DNA of 64,000 bases, taken from NCBI RefSeq assembly GCF_000317305.3, contig NC_023036.2:3472001-3536000 (forward strand), written 5' to 3'. Positions 1 through 9,032 of this stretch are shown here, piece after piece. A program made the translations under genes and the position numbers. The notes under the pieces were generated by a model. That model had not been told where the DNA came from, did no database searches, and saw only the letters and a program-made list of their open reading frames with translations. This stretch comes from Mycolicibacterium neoaurum VKM Ac-1815D (lineage in GTDB: Bacteria; Actinomycetota; Actinomycetes; Mycobacteriales; Mycobacteriaceae). Every line of letters begins with the position of its first letter. The stretch's first letter is position 1.

Positions 1-1
1 C

Positions 2-1579
2 CACGACATGCGCAACCCGTCGGACATGCTGATCCTGGAGCGCGTCGCCAAGGCCGTGTTGCACACCCCGGGCATCGCCATGGTGCAGTCGATCACCCGG
101 CCGCTGGGCACACCGCTGACGCACAGTTCCATACCGTTTCAGATCAGTGCCCAAAGTGCCGGGCAGATCATGAACCTGAGCTACCAGCAAGCGCGAGCCC
201 AAGACATCCTCAAGCAGGTGGACCAGACCAGCAAGACCATCGCCGTCCTGCAACAGCAACTGGAACTGCAGAAGCAGAGTGCCGCCGCCACCGACGAGCA
301 GGTGCAGGCCTTCCACGACACCGTGGCGACCATCAACGAAGTGCGCGACAACCTCGCCAACTTCGACGACTTCTTCCGACCGTTGCGCAACTACTTCTAC
401 TGGGAGCCGCACTGCTTCGACATCCCGTCGTGTGCGGCACTGAGGTCGGTGTTCGACTCGCTGGACGGCATCTCGGCGCTCAGTGACCAGTTCGCCAAGG
501 TCACCGCCAGCCTCGACAAGCTCAACGCCCTCCAGCCGCAACTGGTGGCGCTGATCCCGCCGCAGATCGATATCCAGGAAGCCAATCGCGATCTGCTGCA
601 GTCGAACTACGCCACCACCGGCGGCACCAACACCCAAAGCCAAGAGGCGTTGAAGAACGCGACCGCACTCGGCAAGGCCTTCGACGACGCCAAGAACGAC
701 GACTCGTTCTACCTGCCGCCCGAAGCCTTCGACAACGCCGACTTCAAGCGTGGCCTCAAACTGTTTATGTCACCCGACGGCAAGGCCGCCCGGATGATCA
801 TCACCCACGAGGGCAATCCCGCCACCCCTGAGGGCATCTCGCACATCGACGCCCTGCGCAACTCCGCGTTCGACGCGATCAAGGCAACCCCGTTGTCCGA
901 TGCCAAGATCTACGTCGCAGGAACCGCGTCGACCTACAAGGACATCCAGGAAGGGTCGACCTACGACCTGCTGATCGTGGCCATCGCCGCGATCGCCCTG
1001 ATCCTGCTCATCATGGTGTTCATCACCCGAAGCATGGTCGCCGCGGTGGTCATCGTCGGAACGGTCGTGCTGTCGCTGGGGGCGTCGTTGGGCCTGGCGG
1101 TCCTGGTGTGGCAGTACATCTTCGGCATCGAGCTGTACTGGATCGTGCCCGCACTGGCGATCATCCTGCTGTTGGCGGTGGGCGCGGACTACAACCTGCT
1201 GCTGATATCCAGGTTCAAGGAGGAGATCGGGGCCGGCCTGAACACGGGCATCATCCGGGCGATGGCGGGCACCGGCGGTGTCGTCACCGCCGCCGGCATG
1301 GTGTTCGCCGGCACCATGGCCTCCTTCGCCTTCAGCGACCTGATCGTCCTGGGCCAGATCGGCACCACGATCGCCCTGGGCCTGCTGTTCGACACGTTGA
1401 TCGTGCGGTCGTTCATGACGCCGTCCATCGCCGCGATGCTCGGCCGCTGGTTCTGGTGGCCGCTGAACGTGCGCACCCGCCCGGCCAGCCAAATGTTGCA
1501 GCCCTTCGGATCCCGAATCTCGGTACGCAAGCTCATCGGACCCGAGACCAAGGAAGCCGACGGACACGATCCGGCCTGA
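2..1579 (+). CDS. MmpL-family transporter, carboxy-terminal part (cut by window start)
   Basis: The open frame runs in from the left edge, so only the last roughly 525 residues of what is normally a protein of about 950 are present. The first third is a soluble segment rich in Gln, Ala and Asp with coiled-coil character, as in the periplasmic insert of MmpL4/MmpL5-type proteins. From about residue 320 there are five or six hydrophobic segments, including a G-A-D-Y-N-L-L-L-I-S-R-F-K-E-E stretch typical of the MmpL/RND core. MmpL proteins are inner-membrane RND exporters of lipids or siderophores. The two secreted proteins that follow, one like Rv0455c, favour a siderophore-export type, but the amino-terminal half and any mmpS gene are outside the window. 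Confidence 0.9.
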   Translation, partial: HDMRNPSDMLILERVAKAVLHTPGIAMVQSITRPLGTPLTHSSIPFQISAQSAGQIMNLSYQQARAQDILKQVDQTSKTIAVLQQQLELQKQSAAATDEQVQAFHDTVATINEVRDNLANFDDFFRPLRNYFYWEPHCFDIPSCAALRSVFDSLDGISALSDQFAKVTASLDKLNALQPQLVALIPPQIDIQEANRDLLQSNYATTGGTNTQSQEALKNATALGKAFDDAKNDDSFYLPPEAFDNADFKRGLKLFMSPDGKAARMIITHEGNPATPEGISHIDALRNSAFDAIKATPLSDAKIYVAGTASTYKDIQEGSTYDLLIVAIAAIALILLIMVFITRSMVAAVVIVGTVVLSLGASLGLAVLVWQYIFGIELYWIVPALAIILLLAVGADYNLLLISRFKEEIGAGLNTGIIRAMAGTGGVVTAAGMVFAGTMASFAFSDLIVLGQIGTTIALGLLFDTLIVRSFMTPSIAAMLGRWFWWPLNVRTRPASQMLQPFGSRISVRKLIGPETKEADGHDPA

Positions 1580-1629
1580 ACGACCCGTCCAGGTCACGTC
1601 TCGACATCAGCCCACGGAAGGCACCACGG

Positions 1630-1998
1630 ATGAAGATATCGACGAGTCTGGGGCAGACGACGCTAATCGTCTCCGCAGCATCGGTGCTACTAGCTCCATG
1701 TGCGCAGGCCGATGTCGACACCGACTTCGCGAATCAGGCTCACACGTACGGAATTTACGGTCCTCGCGACTACAACGCTTGGGTAGGAAAAATCGCCTGC
1801 AAGAGGCTTGCGCACCACGTCGATGAGACGGCCCTCGAGTCCGTGTCGTTCTTGCAAGGCAGTCTCGCCGGCGGGACTTCTCAGGGCCAGGCGTGGCAGT
1901 TTCTCGGCGCAGCGGTGGCCGCGTACTGCCCGGAGGCGACGTCCGTGTTGCCGGCAGCAGCAGGACCCGCGGGCTCGACGATGAAGGAGCTGGGATGA
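1630..1998 (+). CDS. DUF732-type secreted small protein
   Basis: A 122-residue protein with an amino-terminal signal peptide (hydrophobic run ending near A-Q-A-D), followed by a short helical domain with [12 protein letters not shown] and two cysteines (I-A-C-K and A-Y-C-P). This is the pattern of the actinobacterial DUF732 family of small exported proteins. It lies 50 bases after the mmpL stop and its TGA overlaps the ATG of the next gene (ATGA), so the three genes are probably cotranscribed. The biochemical role of DUF732 proteins is not established. The Met start was chosen because it begins the signal peptide. Confidence 0.75.
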   Translation: MKISTSLGQTTLIVSAASVLLAPCAQADVDTDFANQAHTYGIYGPRDYNAWVGKIACKRLAHHVDETALESVSFLQGSLAGGTSQGQAWQFLGAAVAAYCPEATSVLPAAAGPAGSTMKELG

Positions 1999-2471
1999 GA
2001 AGCAGATCGTTGGTACGGAGAGCGATCGAGGGTATTGCCGTGGGAGCCGTATGCGCGGCCACCACCGTGTCGTTGGCGAGTCCGGCATCCGCCGACGCCA
2101 CCGACGACTTCCCGATCCCGCACCGGATGATCATCACCACCTGCGACACCGAGCAGTACATGGCCGCCGCGCGCGACACCAGCCCGGTGTACTTCGAGCG
2201 GTACATGATCGACCGGAGCAACCGCCCCGCCGACGTCCAGCAGCAGGCCTTCGACCGCATCCACTGGTTCTTCTCCCTGGACCCGGTGGCCCGCCGCCAG
2301 TACTCCGAGGACACCGCCACCAACGTGTACTACGAGAACACCGCCACCCACTGGGGCAACTGGGCCAAGCTGTTCTTCAACAACAAGGGCGTCGTCGCCA
2401 AGGCCACCGACGTCTGCATGAACTACCCGCACGGCGACATGTCCGTCTGGAGCTGGGAAGCCACACCATGA
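1995..2471 (+). CDS. Secreted Rv0455c-like protein (DUF5078)
   Basis: A 158-residue protein with a signal peptide ending near S-P-A-S-A-D-A. The mature part contains [29 protein letters not shown] and a terminal G-D-M-S-V-W-S-W, recalled as the hallmarks of M. tuberculosis Rv0455c. That secreted protein is reported to be needed for siderophore secretion and is encoded near mmpS4-mmpL4. Two cysteines (T-T-C-D and D-V-C-M) probably form a disulfide. The start overlaps the DUF732 stop by four bases. The neighbouring mmpL makes a role in MmpL-dependent export plausible, by inference from the homologue. Confidence 0.8.
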   Translation: MRSRSLVRRAIEGIAVGAVCAATTVSLASPASADATDDFPIPHRMIITTCDTEQYMAAARDTSPVYFERYMIDRSNRPADVQQQAFDRIHWFFSLDPVARRQYSEDTATNVYYENTATHWGNWAKLFFNNKGVVAKATDVCMNYPHGDMSVWSWEATP

Positions 2472-2749
2472 CGGCCATTCGGACGTAGCAGACCTCTGCG
2501 TCTGCAATGTTTGGTGTGCGAAGGGATTGAGCGAGCGGTGTCAACCAGGCGACCCTATATCGGGTCAGGACACCGAGAGTGGTCGCCAGCGGCCAAATCC
2601 CGGATCCATCGACATCGCCACGCGGAAGTGGGCGTCGAGGACGGGACCGCCCCACTTCGGTCGACTCATGAGCTCGAGTAATTCAGGCCGCGTATGCGGT
2701 CCGGTTGATGAAGACGGCAAATTTCCTAGAAACCTGGAGGGCGAGACCA

Positions 2750-3340
2750 ATGGCACGAGTATCCGGCGACTACGTGACGGGAACGTGGGTAATAGATCCA
2801 CAGCGAAGTGCGGTGAGGTTCTGGATACGCCACTTGATCGCCAAGAAGGTGCTGGGAGTGTTCACCGAGTTCGACGGCCAAATGGCGACTCGTCCCGACG
2901 TCACCAAGTCTTCCGTCCAAGCGAGCGTCCAGGTGCGCTCGATGGATACCTTCAACGCCGGACGTGATGAGGGAACGCTCGCCAAAGACCCGTTCGACGC
3001 GGAAAACCACCCAGCCATCACCTACACGTCGACTGCAATCACACCGGGCGACAGCGGGTTTCGAATTGACGGTTCTCTCACGATTCGCGGCGTTACCCGC
3101 CCGGTAGGGCTGGCGGTGACGCAGATTCGGTTCGAGCGCGACGCCGACGGACGCCACGACGTCCACCTCCGTGCGACGGGGCAGGTGAATCGTCAGGACT
3201 TCGGGGTCCGCTTCGCCGTTCCGCTGGATCGACAGGGGGTCTTGGCGGGCAACCGGGTCGACATCGAGCTCGACGTCACTGCTCGTCTTCTCGACGCGCA
3301 TGACGATGATCTGCAGTCGGAGAGAGTTGGAGGTAAATGA
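2750..3340 (+). CDS. YceI-family lipocalin-like protein
   Basis: A 196-residue protein with the YceI pattern: G-T-W-V-I-D-P-Q-R-S-A-V-R-F near the start, a central D-V-T-K-S-S-V-Q-A-S-V repeat, F-D-A-E-N-H-P-A-I-T-Y-T-S, and a G-S-L-T-I-R-G-V-T-R-P-V motif. YceI proteins are lipocalin-like beta barrels that bind isoprenoid or other hydrophobic ligands. No signal peptide is evident, so it is probably cytoplasmic. The ATG at 2750 was preferred to an upstream ATG at 2705 because GGAGG lies nine bases before it. The next gene begins two bases after its stop, so the two are likely cotranscribed. Confidence 0.85.
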   Translation: MARVSGDYVTGTWVIDPQRSAVRFWIRHLIAKKVLGVFTEFDGQMATRPDVTKSSVQASVQVRSMDTFNAGRDEGTLAKDPFDAENHPAITYTSTAITPGDSGFRIDGSLTIRGVTRPVGLAVTQIRFERDADGRHDVHLRATGQVNRQDFGVRFAVPLDRQGVLAGNRVDIELDVTARLLDAHDDDLQSERVGGK

Positions 3341-3341
3341 C

Positions 3342-4031
3342 ATGGACGACGCAAACTTCGATGAGTTTTCTTTCGTCGTTGTGGTGAGTGCAGACGCCGA
3401 CCCACGCGACGCAGGGCCCGGATGGACTGGCCTCGTGGCGTCCACCGAGGCGCTTGCGCGGCCGCGGGCAGGGTATGGCGGAGCGATGTGGCTGGCGCAG
3501 GGCCGGGTTCTCGGTCCGCCCCCCACACCCGACACCGAACTTCTCATGGGGCTGCTCTTCTGGCGCAGTAGCCGCGACGCGGAGGCGTTTGCCGCGGAAC
3601 TAGTGCAGGCGCAACCCAATAGCAAGTCCATCGATGGCCTCGTCATCGACGAAGGGATCTACCGGTTCAGCGCCACGGTGACTCCGAACCCAGATGACGT
3701 GACCCACGTCGACCCCTCGCGCACTGAGCCCGAGGTGGCGACCGAGATCATCAGGATGACACCCGTCAGCGGCAAACAAGGGTGGGTCGGCGAGTACAAC
3801 GAGAGCGAAACGCGTGACCACATCAAGCATCTCGACGGTTTCGTTTCGGCGAGCTTCTTTCGCGACCTTCGAAGTGACCGAATCGTCGAGTGTGTGCAGT
3901 GGCGCTCGCCCGCCGACTTGACGGCGGCGTTCGGCGACGCTCGCTTTGCCGAGCACCTGAGCGTGAACAGTCATTACTCGGAAGGGGAGGCTTTCCTCTT
4001 CGGTGAACGATTGGCCGGCGAAACCGTGTAG
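3342..4031 (+). CDS. Probable dimeric alpha/beta-barrel (ABM-like) protein
   Basis: A 229-residue soluble protein following the YceI gene with one base between stop and start, preceded by GGAGG overlapping the yceI end. Two halves, about residues 10-100 and 125-225, each look like a ferredoxin-like alpha/beta barrel of the antibiotic-biosynthesis-monooxygenase type: L-L-F-W-R-S-S-R-D-A-E-A-F in the first, and V-S-A-S-F-F-R-D with V-E-C-V-Q-W-R-S-P-A-D-L in the second. Such proteins are small oxygenases, heme-degrading enzymes or simple ligand binders. No catalytic residue can be assigned and no substrate is suggested. Confidence in the fold is moderate, in function low. Confidence 0.6.
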   Translation: MDDANFDEFSFVVVVSADADPRDAGPGWTGLVASTEALARPRAGYGGAMWLAQGRVLGPPPTPDTELLMGLLFWRSSRDAEAFAAELVQAQPNSKSIDGLVIDEGIYRFSATVTPNPDDVTHVDPSRTEPEVATEIIRMTPVSGKQGWVGEYNESETRDHIKHLDGFVSASFFRDLRSDRIVECVQWRSPADLTAAFGDARFAEHLSVNSHYSEGEAFLFGERLAGETV

Positions 4032-4429
4032 GCGTCATCGCTCGCGTGGCGCCGGAGCTTCAAAGGCGTTAATTTCCAAGTGATCTCGTAGTGATGTCGC
4101 CGTTGCAGTGGGGGCGGGAGCTGGATCCCACACAATTTTGCGAACTCTCGCAGAACTGGCGCTTCACGACAAAAGCCGTTACTTCGATCACGCTGACCGA
4201 ATGCTGACGACTGACTTACGCAGCATCTGCGGTGTCGTACGCATCGGCAATCTCTGACCTCGGCCGCATCGCAGACGAAATCGCCGCTGGTGGGCATCCA
4301 ACCGCCAACGCGCTGGCCGCAGCGCGCCTTCCGGGCGGCAGTCGATTCGTCACAGTGACGCTGCCAAGCAGCGAATGACGCTGCGCCCGTCGCGGTTTAG
4401 TTCGTTATCATAGAAAGTGTCAATATCCA
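4032..4429. other. Intergenic stretch without recognised gene
   Basis: About 400 bases between the ABM-like gene and the racemase relic. Short open frames occur on both strands, but none shows family motifs or a convincing ribosome binding site. The unannotated state may reflect more decayed sequence continuous with the racemase relic. Confidence 0.5.
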
Positions 4430-4625
4430 TGAGGACTTCTTGAGCCGAAATGACGTGGTCAATTGCCCGCCGCGTGACGCTCGGAGTGAGCGATCCGTTG
4501 CAGAGGGCGTCGGCCCGCAGTGGCTCGCCGAAGGACATTCACGCCCAAGACGTCCCGTCGGCAAGTCGTTAGCCCAACTCCTCGAACACCGGTACGAATT
4601 GATTTACCTTGCGAAACAGCACAAC
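4430..4625 (-). pseudogene. Decayed Asp/Glu racemase-family gene fragment
   Basis: Reading the minus strand downstream of the GntR gene, pieces in different frames line up with the intact racemase at 39839-40531. P-V-F-E-E-L-G matches P-V-F-G-E-L-G. A later piece, A-D-A-L-C-N-G-S-L-T-P-S-V-T-R-R-A-I-D-H-V-I-S-A, matches [24 protein letters not shown]. Frame changes and stops separate the pieces and everything after about residue 65 is missing. The gene order gntR then racemase is the same as at 39.1-40.5 kb, so this is a broken copy of the same module. Boundaries are approximate. Confidence 0.7.
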
Positions 4626-4633
4626 CCAAGGAG

Positions 4634-5362
4634 TTACGGTTCGCCTCGCTCACGCAGCCGCGTCAGCAGCTGCTCTCGGGATTGACAGATGTGCTCGTCG
4701 AGCCTGCTCACAGCAAGCTCAAGATCGCCCGCCTCGATGGCCTCGATGATTGGTCGGTGGGTGTCGGGTTCTGCAGAGGTATCCGACTCCAAGACTTTCG
4801 TGAGGATGATGGCACGGCGGGTTTCGGACTGAATGGATTTGAGATGGTCGAGAAGGAGCTCTTCGTTGCACGTGGATGAAATAACGAAGTGGAGCTGGAT
4901 ATCCGCTTCGACCACCTCAAACACATCGCCGTGCCGATGCGAGTCGACCAGATCATCGAATGCCGCCCGAATGCGCGTCAGCGCGGCACCGTCGACCAGG
5001 TCGCCCGAGAGCGCCTTCCGCAGGGCGTAGCACTCCAGTAACGCCCGGAGACTGAAGACCTCGCTGACTCGTTGTTGTCCGATGCTCTGCACGACGGCGC
5101 CCCGATGCGGGTGAATCTCGACTAAGCCACGGTCACGTAAGGCTCGAAGTGCTTCTCGGGCTGTACCTCGTGAGATGTCGAACTCGGCGGCGAGCGTCTG
5201 CTCGGGCAAGGGTGTCCCCGGCGGGTACTCGCCCCGTATCACTGCTTCCGAAATGTGTTCGACTACGGCACTGGTCAATGTTTGCGGTCTAGCTAGGCGC
5301 CGCCCGCGCGGCCGCTGACCTTCAACCGCAGCGGCGTTACGGCCAACGGATTCCGGGCTCAC
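4634..5362 (-). CDS. GntR-family regulator, FadR/FCD type (copy 1)
   Basis: A 242-residue regulator. Residues about 20-95 form the winged helix-turn-helix: I-S-E-A-V-I-R-G-E-Y-P-P-G then S-R-G-T-A-R-E-A-L-R-A-L-R-D-R-G-L-V-E. The FCD ligand-binding domain follows (about 100-230), with histidines and acidic residues that usually hold a metal. It is a close paralogue of the regulator at 39108-39842. The GTG at 5362 was chosen because both paralogues then begin V-S-P and both have GGAGG exactly nine bases before the GTG. It is transcribed away from the ABC transporter operon. The 846-base gap between them carries two copies of operator family A, which this protein or its paralogue probably binds. 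The ligand is unknown. Confidence 0.9.
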   Translation of the reverse strand: MSPESVGRNAAAVEGQRPRGRRLARPQTLTSAVVEHISEAVIRGEYPPGTPLPEQTLAAEFDISRGTAREALRALRDRGLVEIHPHRGAVVQSIGQQRVSEVFSLRALLECYALRKALSGDLVDGAALTRIRAAFDDLVDSHRHGDVFEVVEADIQLHFVISSTCNEELLLDHLKSIQSETRRAIILTKVLESDTSAEPDTHRPIIEAIEAGDLELAVSRLDEHICQSREQLLTRLRERGEP

Positions 5363-5620
5363 TCGACGCAACCTCCAGACTGGCATGAATCTCAGCGACC
5401 TTCGCTGGCACTCCATCGGTAGTGGTGAACGCCGGCGACGCTTGAAGTGAAACGTCTCCCAAAGCTACGCGTGATGACCCCGCGTTCCCGCGCCTCCCTA
5501 TGATCCTGCCCAAAGCCCCTGGGTTTCCATGCGGACGCGCACATTTATCGTGACGGCGCCGAACCGAAGCGATGCGCCTTCGGTCGCATCGGGCCATGAT
5601 GCGCCGGCCGTGTCAAACTG

Positions 5621-5639
5621 TCAATTGTCTTACAAATTT
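5621..5639. promoter_or_regulatory. Operator family A site 1
   Basis: TCAATTGTCTTACAAATTT keeps the ATTGT..ACAA core of the perfect palindrome at 15765-15783. It lies between the divergent gntR copy 1 and ABC operon. Assignment to the GntR paralogues is inferred from position. Confidence 0.5.
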
Positions 5640-5750
5640 GGGCGTCGCCACTGGTACGTCGTTTCGACCTCCACCTACACCGGATCGCCTGGCGGAAGCG
5701 CGGCGACTCCAGTGTGCATTTTGTGCCCGTCGCAGACAATCGTTCGTCAA

Positions 5751-5769
5751 CCGATTGTCCATCAATCTG
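5751..5769. promoter_or_regulatory. Operator family A site 2
   Basis: CCGATTGTCCATCAATCTG contains a GATTG/CATCAATC-type dyad and aligns with the other family A sites. An inverted half-site GACAATCG lies just upstream at 5735-5742, so two dimers may bind close together. Confidence 0.5.
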
Positions 5770-6208
5770 TTGCGAGAACCATCCACTTCGGTTACTTTCG
5801 TTTTGTGAGTGTGGTCACCGACACAGAAGGGCCACTGTTCATCGAGCAAATGGCCGTACGTTCCCGAAACCACCCGGCCCTGGAACGCACGGTCGGATGC
5901 GGCAAGTGCCGAACCGGGTCTAGGAGTACTCCCCAGGCGAGAGGAAAGGGACGTTGAGGTCACCCAGGCAGAACTGGCACAGGGAGTTGCGCGCTCCTCG
6001 CCAACGCTGATCGCTCCCAACGCCGCGCGCACGACGATCAAAGCACTCGCTACAAGCGCAGTTCAGTCAGATGGCAGCCAGAGTTCTGCTGCCTGACTTC
6101 GGGATCCGCTTCGAAGCCGAAGCGGGACAGAGAATTTCGTACCCGCATACGCGGATGAGACCGCTACTCGATGTTCAACTATTTTCTGCACAGATTGGGG
6201 CTACGCAC

Positions 6209-7336
6209 ATGTCACGTCAACACGCCTTCAGCCGCAAGGACTTTCTCCGGGGGAGTGCACTAACAGCTGGATTGTTGGCCGTTGGGGGCCCAATCCTGGC
6301 TGCCTGTGGTTCGAGCACATCAGACTCCACGCCGTCTCCAATGGGTTCTGCGGCCGACGAGCCAGGTGACCTCGGCGTATACACCTATCGTGGCTTCGAG
6401 GCACCGGAGCTATGGGGTGAATATGCCGCGGCGTACCCGGGCAAGACGCCGACATTCCAGTTCCTCGACTCCGATGCTCAGGCATTCGCGAAGGTCCAGT
6501 CAGGCCTCAGGACCGATATCGTGCAGGCGTCGGTGGGTTATGCGCTGGATTACGTAAACGCAAAGTTGGTGCAGCCGTGGGACACTTCCGCGATCGCGAA
6601 CTTCTCGCAACTCGATCCGGAGCTCCTGAAGTACGGCCAGATTGACGGCGCACAGGTCTGTATCCCTACCGACTTCGGCTTCAACGCACCGCTTTATCGC
6701 ACCGACCGGGTCGAACCCACAGAGAATTCGTGGAGCCTGATCTTCGATGATCGTTACAAGGGCCAGATAACTTGGTACGACGGTCCCGTTGACATGTTGA
6801 CGATTACCGGCATGTACCAGCGTGTGTCGGATCCGCTAAACATGAGCGCGGCCGAGGTCGATGAAGCAAAGAAATTCTTGATCGAAAAGAAGAAGCTTGT
6901 CCGCAACATCACCTCGTCGCCGACCGACGTTCAGACCGATCTACAGCAGGGCAACATCGCTATTGCTGCGGGGAATTCGTATGTGTACACCGCGCTCGCG
7001 GCCGCTGGCGCCGACGTCACATACATGCAGCCCAAGGAAGGCCGGCTCGCGTGGAGCGACGGATTCATGCTGACCTCGGGCTCGAGCAATCCGCGCCACG
7101 CTCACGACTTTGCAAGCGCTTGGCTTAGCGCCCCTTCCGGCCAGTACGAGCTTGATGTTCTCGGAATGGTCTCCCCAAATCGCAAGGTGAACTACGGCAC
7201 GATGAGGCCTGACGTGCGGTCGCAGCTCGGCTTGGACAAGCCGGGTCCCTTCAGCCCGCCGGCGGCCTTCTTCATGGGGCACTGCCCCAAGCGCACGGAA
7301 TACGGCCGGGCCTGGGATGAAGTGAAGGCGTCGTGA
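6209..7336 (+). CDS. ABC transporter substrate-binding lipoprotein, PotD-like
   Basis: A 375-residue extracytoplasmic solute-binding protein. The start at 6209 places S-R-K-D-F-L-R-G, a Tat-like motif, before a hydrophobic stretch and the lipobox I-L-A-A-C, so it is probably exported and lipid-anchored. The body has features of the spermidine/putrescine-binding family, such as V-Y-T-Y-R-G-F-E-A-P near the mature start and I-P-T-D-F-G-F-N-A-P. It heads a tight operon with two permeases and an ATPase (4-base overlaps throughout). Ligands of this family include polyamines, amino acids and other small amines. The DMFase-like genes that follow make an amine or amide ligand plausible, but nothing in the sequence fixes it. 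Confidence 0.85.
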   Translation: MSRQHAFSRKDFLRGSALTAGLLAVGGPILAACGSSTSDSTPSPMGSAADEPGDLGVYTYRGFEAPELWGEYAAAYPGKTPTFQFLDSDAQAFAKVQSGLRTDIVQASVGYALDYVNAKLVQPWDTSAIANFSQLDPELLKYGQIDGAQVCIPTDFGFNAPLYRTDRVEPTENSWSLIFDDRYKGQITWYDGPVDMLTITGMYQRVSDPLNMSAAEVDEAKKFLIEKKKLVRNITSSPTDVQTDLQQGNIAIAAGNSYVYTALAAAGADVTYMQPKEGRLAWSDGFMLTSGSSNPRHAHDFASAWLSAPSGQYELDVLGMVSPNRKVNYGTMRPDVRSQLGLDKPGPFSPPAAFFMGHCPKRTEYGRAWDEVKAS

Positions 7337-8208
7337 TCAACCAGCGGAAAGACGCCGCGGTCCGCGCAGGTCTCCTAATTACCCCCGCGAGTTGGCTAAT
7401 CCTGCTGTTTGTCACTCCAATCATCCTTCTGGCCCTCTATAGCGTCGGTCTGATCCGCGTTTTCCCGGACGACCCCACCTTCAACGTCGAAGGATGGAGC
7501 GCCTTCTTCTCCAGCTCCATCTACTTCCCGTTGCTGTGGAAGTCGATACGCACGGCTTTGATCGTCGGGGTAGTTGCCGTTCTGCTTGCCTACCCAGTCG
7601 CGTATGTGCTGGCGATGCTGGCGGGGCGGCGGCGCTTCACGCTACTGCTGGTGGTGATGGTGCCCTTTTGGACCAGCTTCCTCCTTCGAGTGCTGGCGTG
7701 GAAGGTCGTCCTGAGTGAAAACGGAGTCTTCAACTCATTTCTGGCCTATACCGGGATAAACGCGGACGGTCAGCCCATCCAGTTCATTTACAGTACGACG
7801 GCGGTCACAGTCGTATTGATCTATGTCTGGCTGCCATTCGTGGTCCTACCGATCTTCGTTTCGCTGACCTCGCTCGACCAACGCCTATTCGAGGCTGCAG
7901 CCGATCTGGGGGCGCGGCGACTGGTCACGTTTTGGACGATCACGCTGCCGCTGACGCTCCCCGGCGTAGTGGCAGGATTCGCCTTCGCCTTCATCCCCGT
8001 CATCGGCGAGTACGTCACCCCCACGCTGGTGGGCGGGACGGGCGGATTCCTGTACGGCAACTCGGTTGCCGATGCGTTCGGCGCCGGGTTCGACTGGCAG
8101 ACAGGGTCTGTTCTAGCAATAGCCCTCTTTGTCGCGGTCGCCTTGACGACCATGTTGTTCGTCCGTTCGCTCCGCTCTGGCGGCGCTTCGGTTGGGATGG
8201 TGCGATGA
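7333..8208 (+). CDS. ABC transporter permease, PotB-like
   Basis: A 291-residue inner-membrane permease with six predicted membrane segments. The cytoplasmic coupling motif is E-A-A-A-D-L-G-A-R-R-L-V-T-F-W-T-I-T-L-P, the EAA loop that contacts the ATPase. The GTG start overlaps the stop of the binding-protein gene (GTGA) and the stop overlaps the start of the next permease. It pairs with the following gene to form the heterodimeric channel of a polyamine-type importer. Confidence 0.9.
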   Translation: MINQRKDAAVRAGLLITPASWLILLFVTPIILLALYSVGLIRVFPDDPTFNVEGWSAFFSSSIYFPLLWKSIRTALIVGVVAVLLAYPVAYVLAMLAGRRRFTLLLVVMVPFWTSFLLRVLAWKVVLSENGVFNSFLAYTGINADGQPIQFIYSTTAVTVVLIYVWLPFVVLPIFVSLTSLDQRLFEAAADLGARRLVTFWTITLPLTLPGVVAGFAFAFIPVIGEYVTPTLVGGTGGFLYGNSVADAFGAGFDWQTGSVLAIALFVAVALTTMLFVRSLRSGGASVGMVR

Positions 8209-9032
8209 GTGACGTCACCTGCAGCCGCGGCGGCCGCAGAACCTTGTGGTCCTGGTTCTGGGTAGTGGTGTTCCTTTTGTACGCCCCGATCGGGGTTTTG
8301 GTGGTGTTCAGCTTCAATGACAATGCTGTGCCCGCCCTTCCGCTGACAGACGCCACGACGCGGTGGTACGTGGACGCGTTTTCCAATGGGCCGCTTCTGG
8401 ACTCAATCTGGGCCAGCGTTATCACCGCCATGTGGACCGCAGTAATCAGCGTCGCCATCGGGCTTAGCGCGGTGCTCGGTCTCCAACGTTGGGGCGGAAG
8501 TCGCGGAAAGGGCGCTTTGGCAACGCTATTCATGAGTCCTCTGGTCATGCCGTATGTGGTGCTGGGCGTCTCGCTGCTGATGCTGCTACGACTTCTCGGA
8601 GTGGAACGCTCACTGGCCACGGTGATCCTCGGGCACGTTGTCCTGACGTTGCCATTTGTCGTGCTCATCCTGCAGCCGCGTTTGGCGCAGATCCCGGCGG
8701 CACTGCACGAGGCCTCGCGCGATTTGGGGGCCAGCGAGTTCATCACCTTCTGGAAAGTTACTGCGCCTCTCATGGCGCCCGCGACATTCTCCGCGCTGCT
8801 GGTTGCCTTCACTGTTTCGTTCGACGAATACGCCGTAGCGTCCTTCGTCGTTGGGGAACGGCCAACCTTTCCCGTCTACCTTTTCAGTCAGCTCAGGTTT
8901 CCTCAGCAGTTGCCGGAAGTGATGGCTGTCGCGGTGGCAGCCCTGGTCGCATCACTAGTAATCCTCGTCGTGGCCGAAACCGGCCGACGAATCGCCGAAA
9001 ACCGAATTAGCCCGGAGTTATCAGAGAAATGA
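8205..9032 (+). CDS. ABC transporter permease, PotC-like
   Basis: A 275-residue inner-membrane permease with six hydrophobic segments and the EAA-type loop E-A-S-R-D-L-G-A-S-E-F-I-T-F-W-K-V-T-A-P. The P-I-G-V-L-V-V-F-S-F-N-D stretch near the amino terminus is typical of PotC/YdcV-type permeases. Its ATG overlaps the stop of the PotB-like gene, and its own stop overlaps the start of the ATPase gene, so the stoichiometric partners are translationally coupled. Confidence 0.9.
   Translation: MSDVTCSRGGRRTLWSWFWVVVFLLYAPIGVLVVFSFNDNAVPALPLTDATTRWYVDAFSNGPLLDSIWASVITAMWTAVISVAIGLSAVLGLQRWGGSRGKGALATLFMSPLVMPYVVLGVSLLMLLRLLGVERSLATVILGHVVLTLPFVVLILQPRLAQIPAALHEASRDLGASEFITFWKVTAPLMAPATFSALLVAFTVSFDEYAVASFVVGERPTFPVYLFSQLRFPQQLPEVMAVAVAALVASLVILVVAETGRRIAENRISPELSEK

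Larger units (their letters stand above)
5363..6208. other. Divergent regulatory region between gntR copy 1 and ABC operon
   Basis: 846 bases without a convincing gene. It holds two family A operator-like palindromes (5621-5639 and 5751-5769) and an inverted half-site GACAATCG at 5735-5742. Open frames on both strands here lack family motifs and good ribosome binding sites. The long region probably contains promoters for both flanking units. Confidence 0.6.

Noticed and set aside
770..1597. Long minus-strand open frame opposite the mmpL gene
   Set aside because: Low-complexity, Asp/His/Arg-rich translation typical of the antisense of a GC-rich gene; the plus-strand MmpL motifs are clear.
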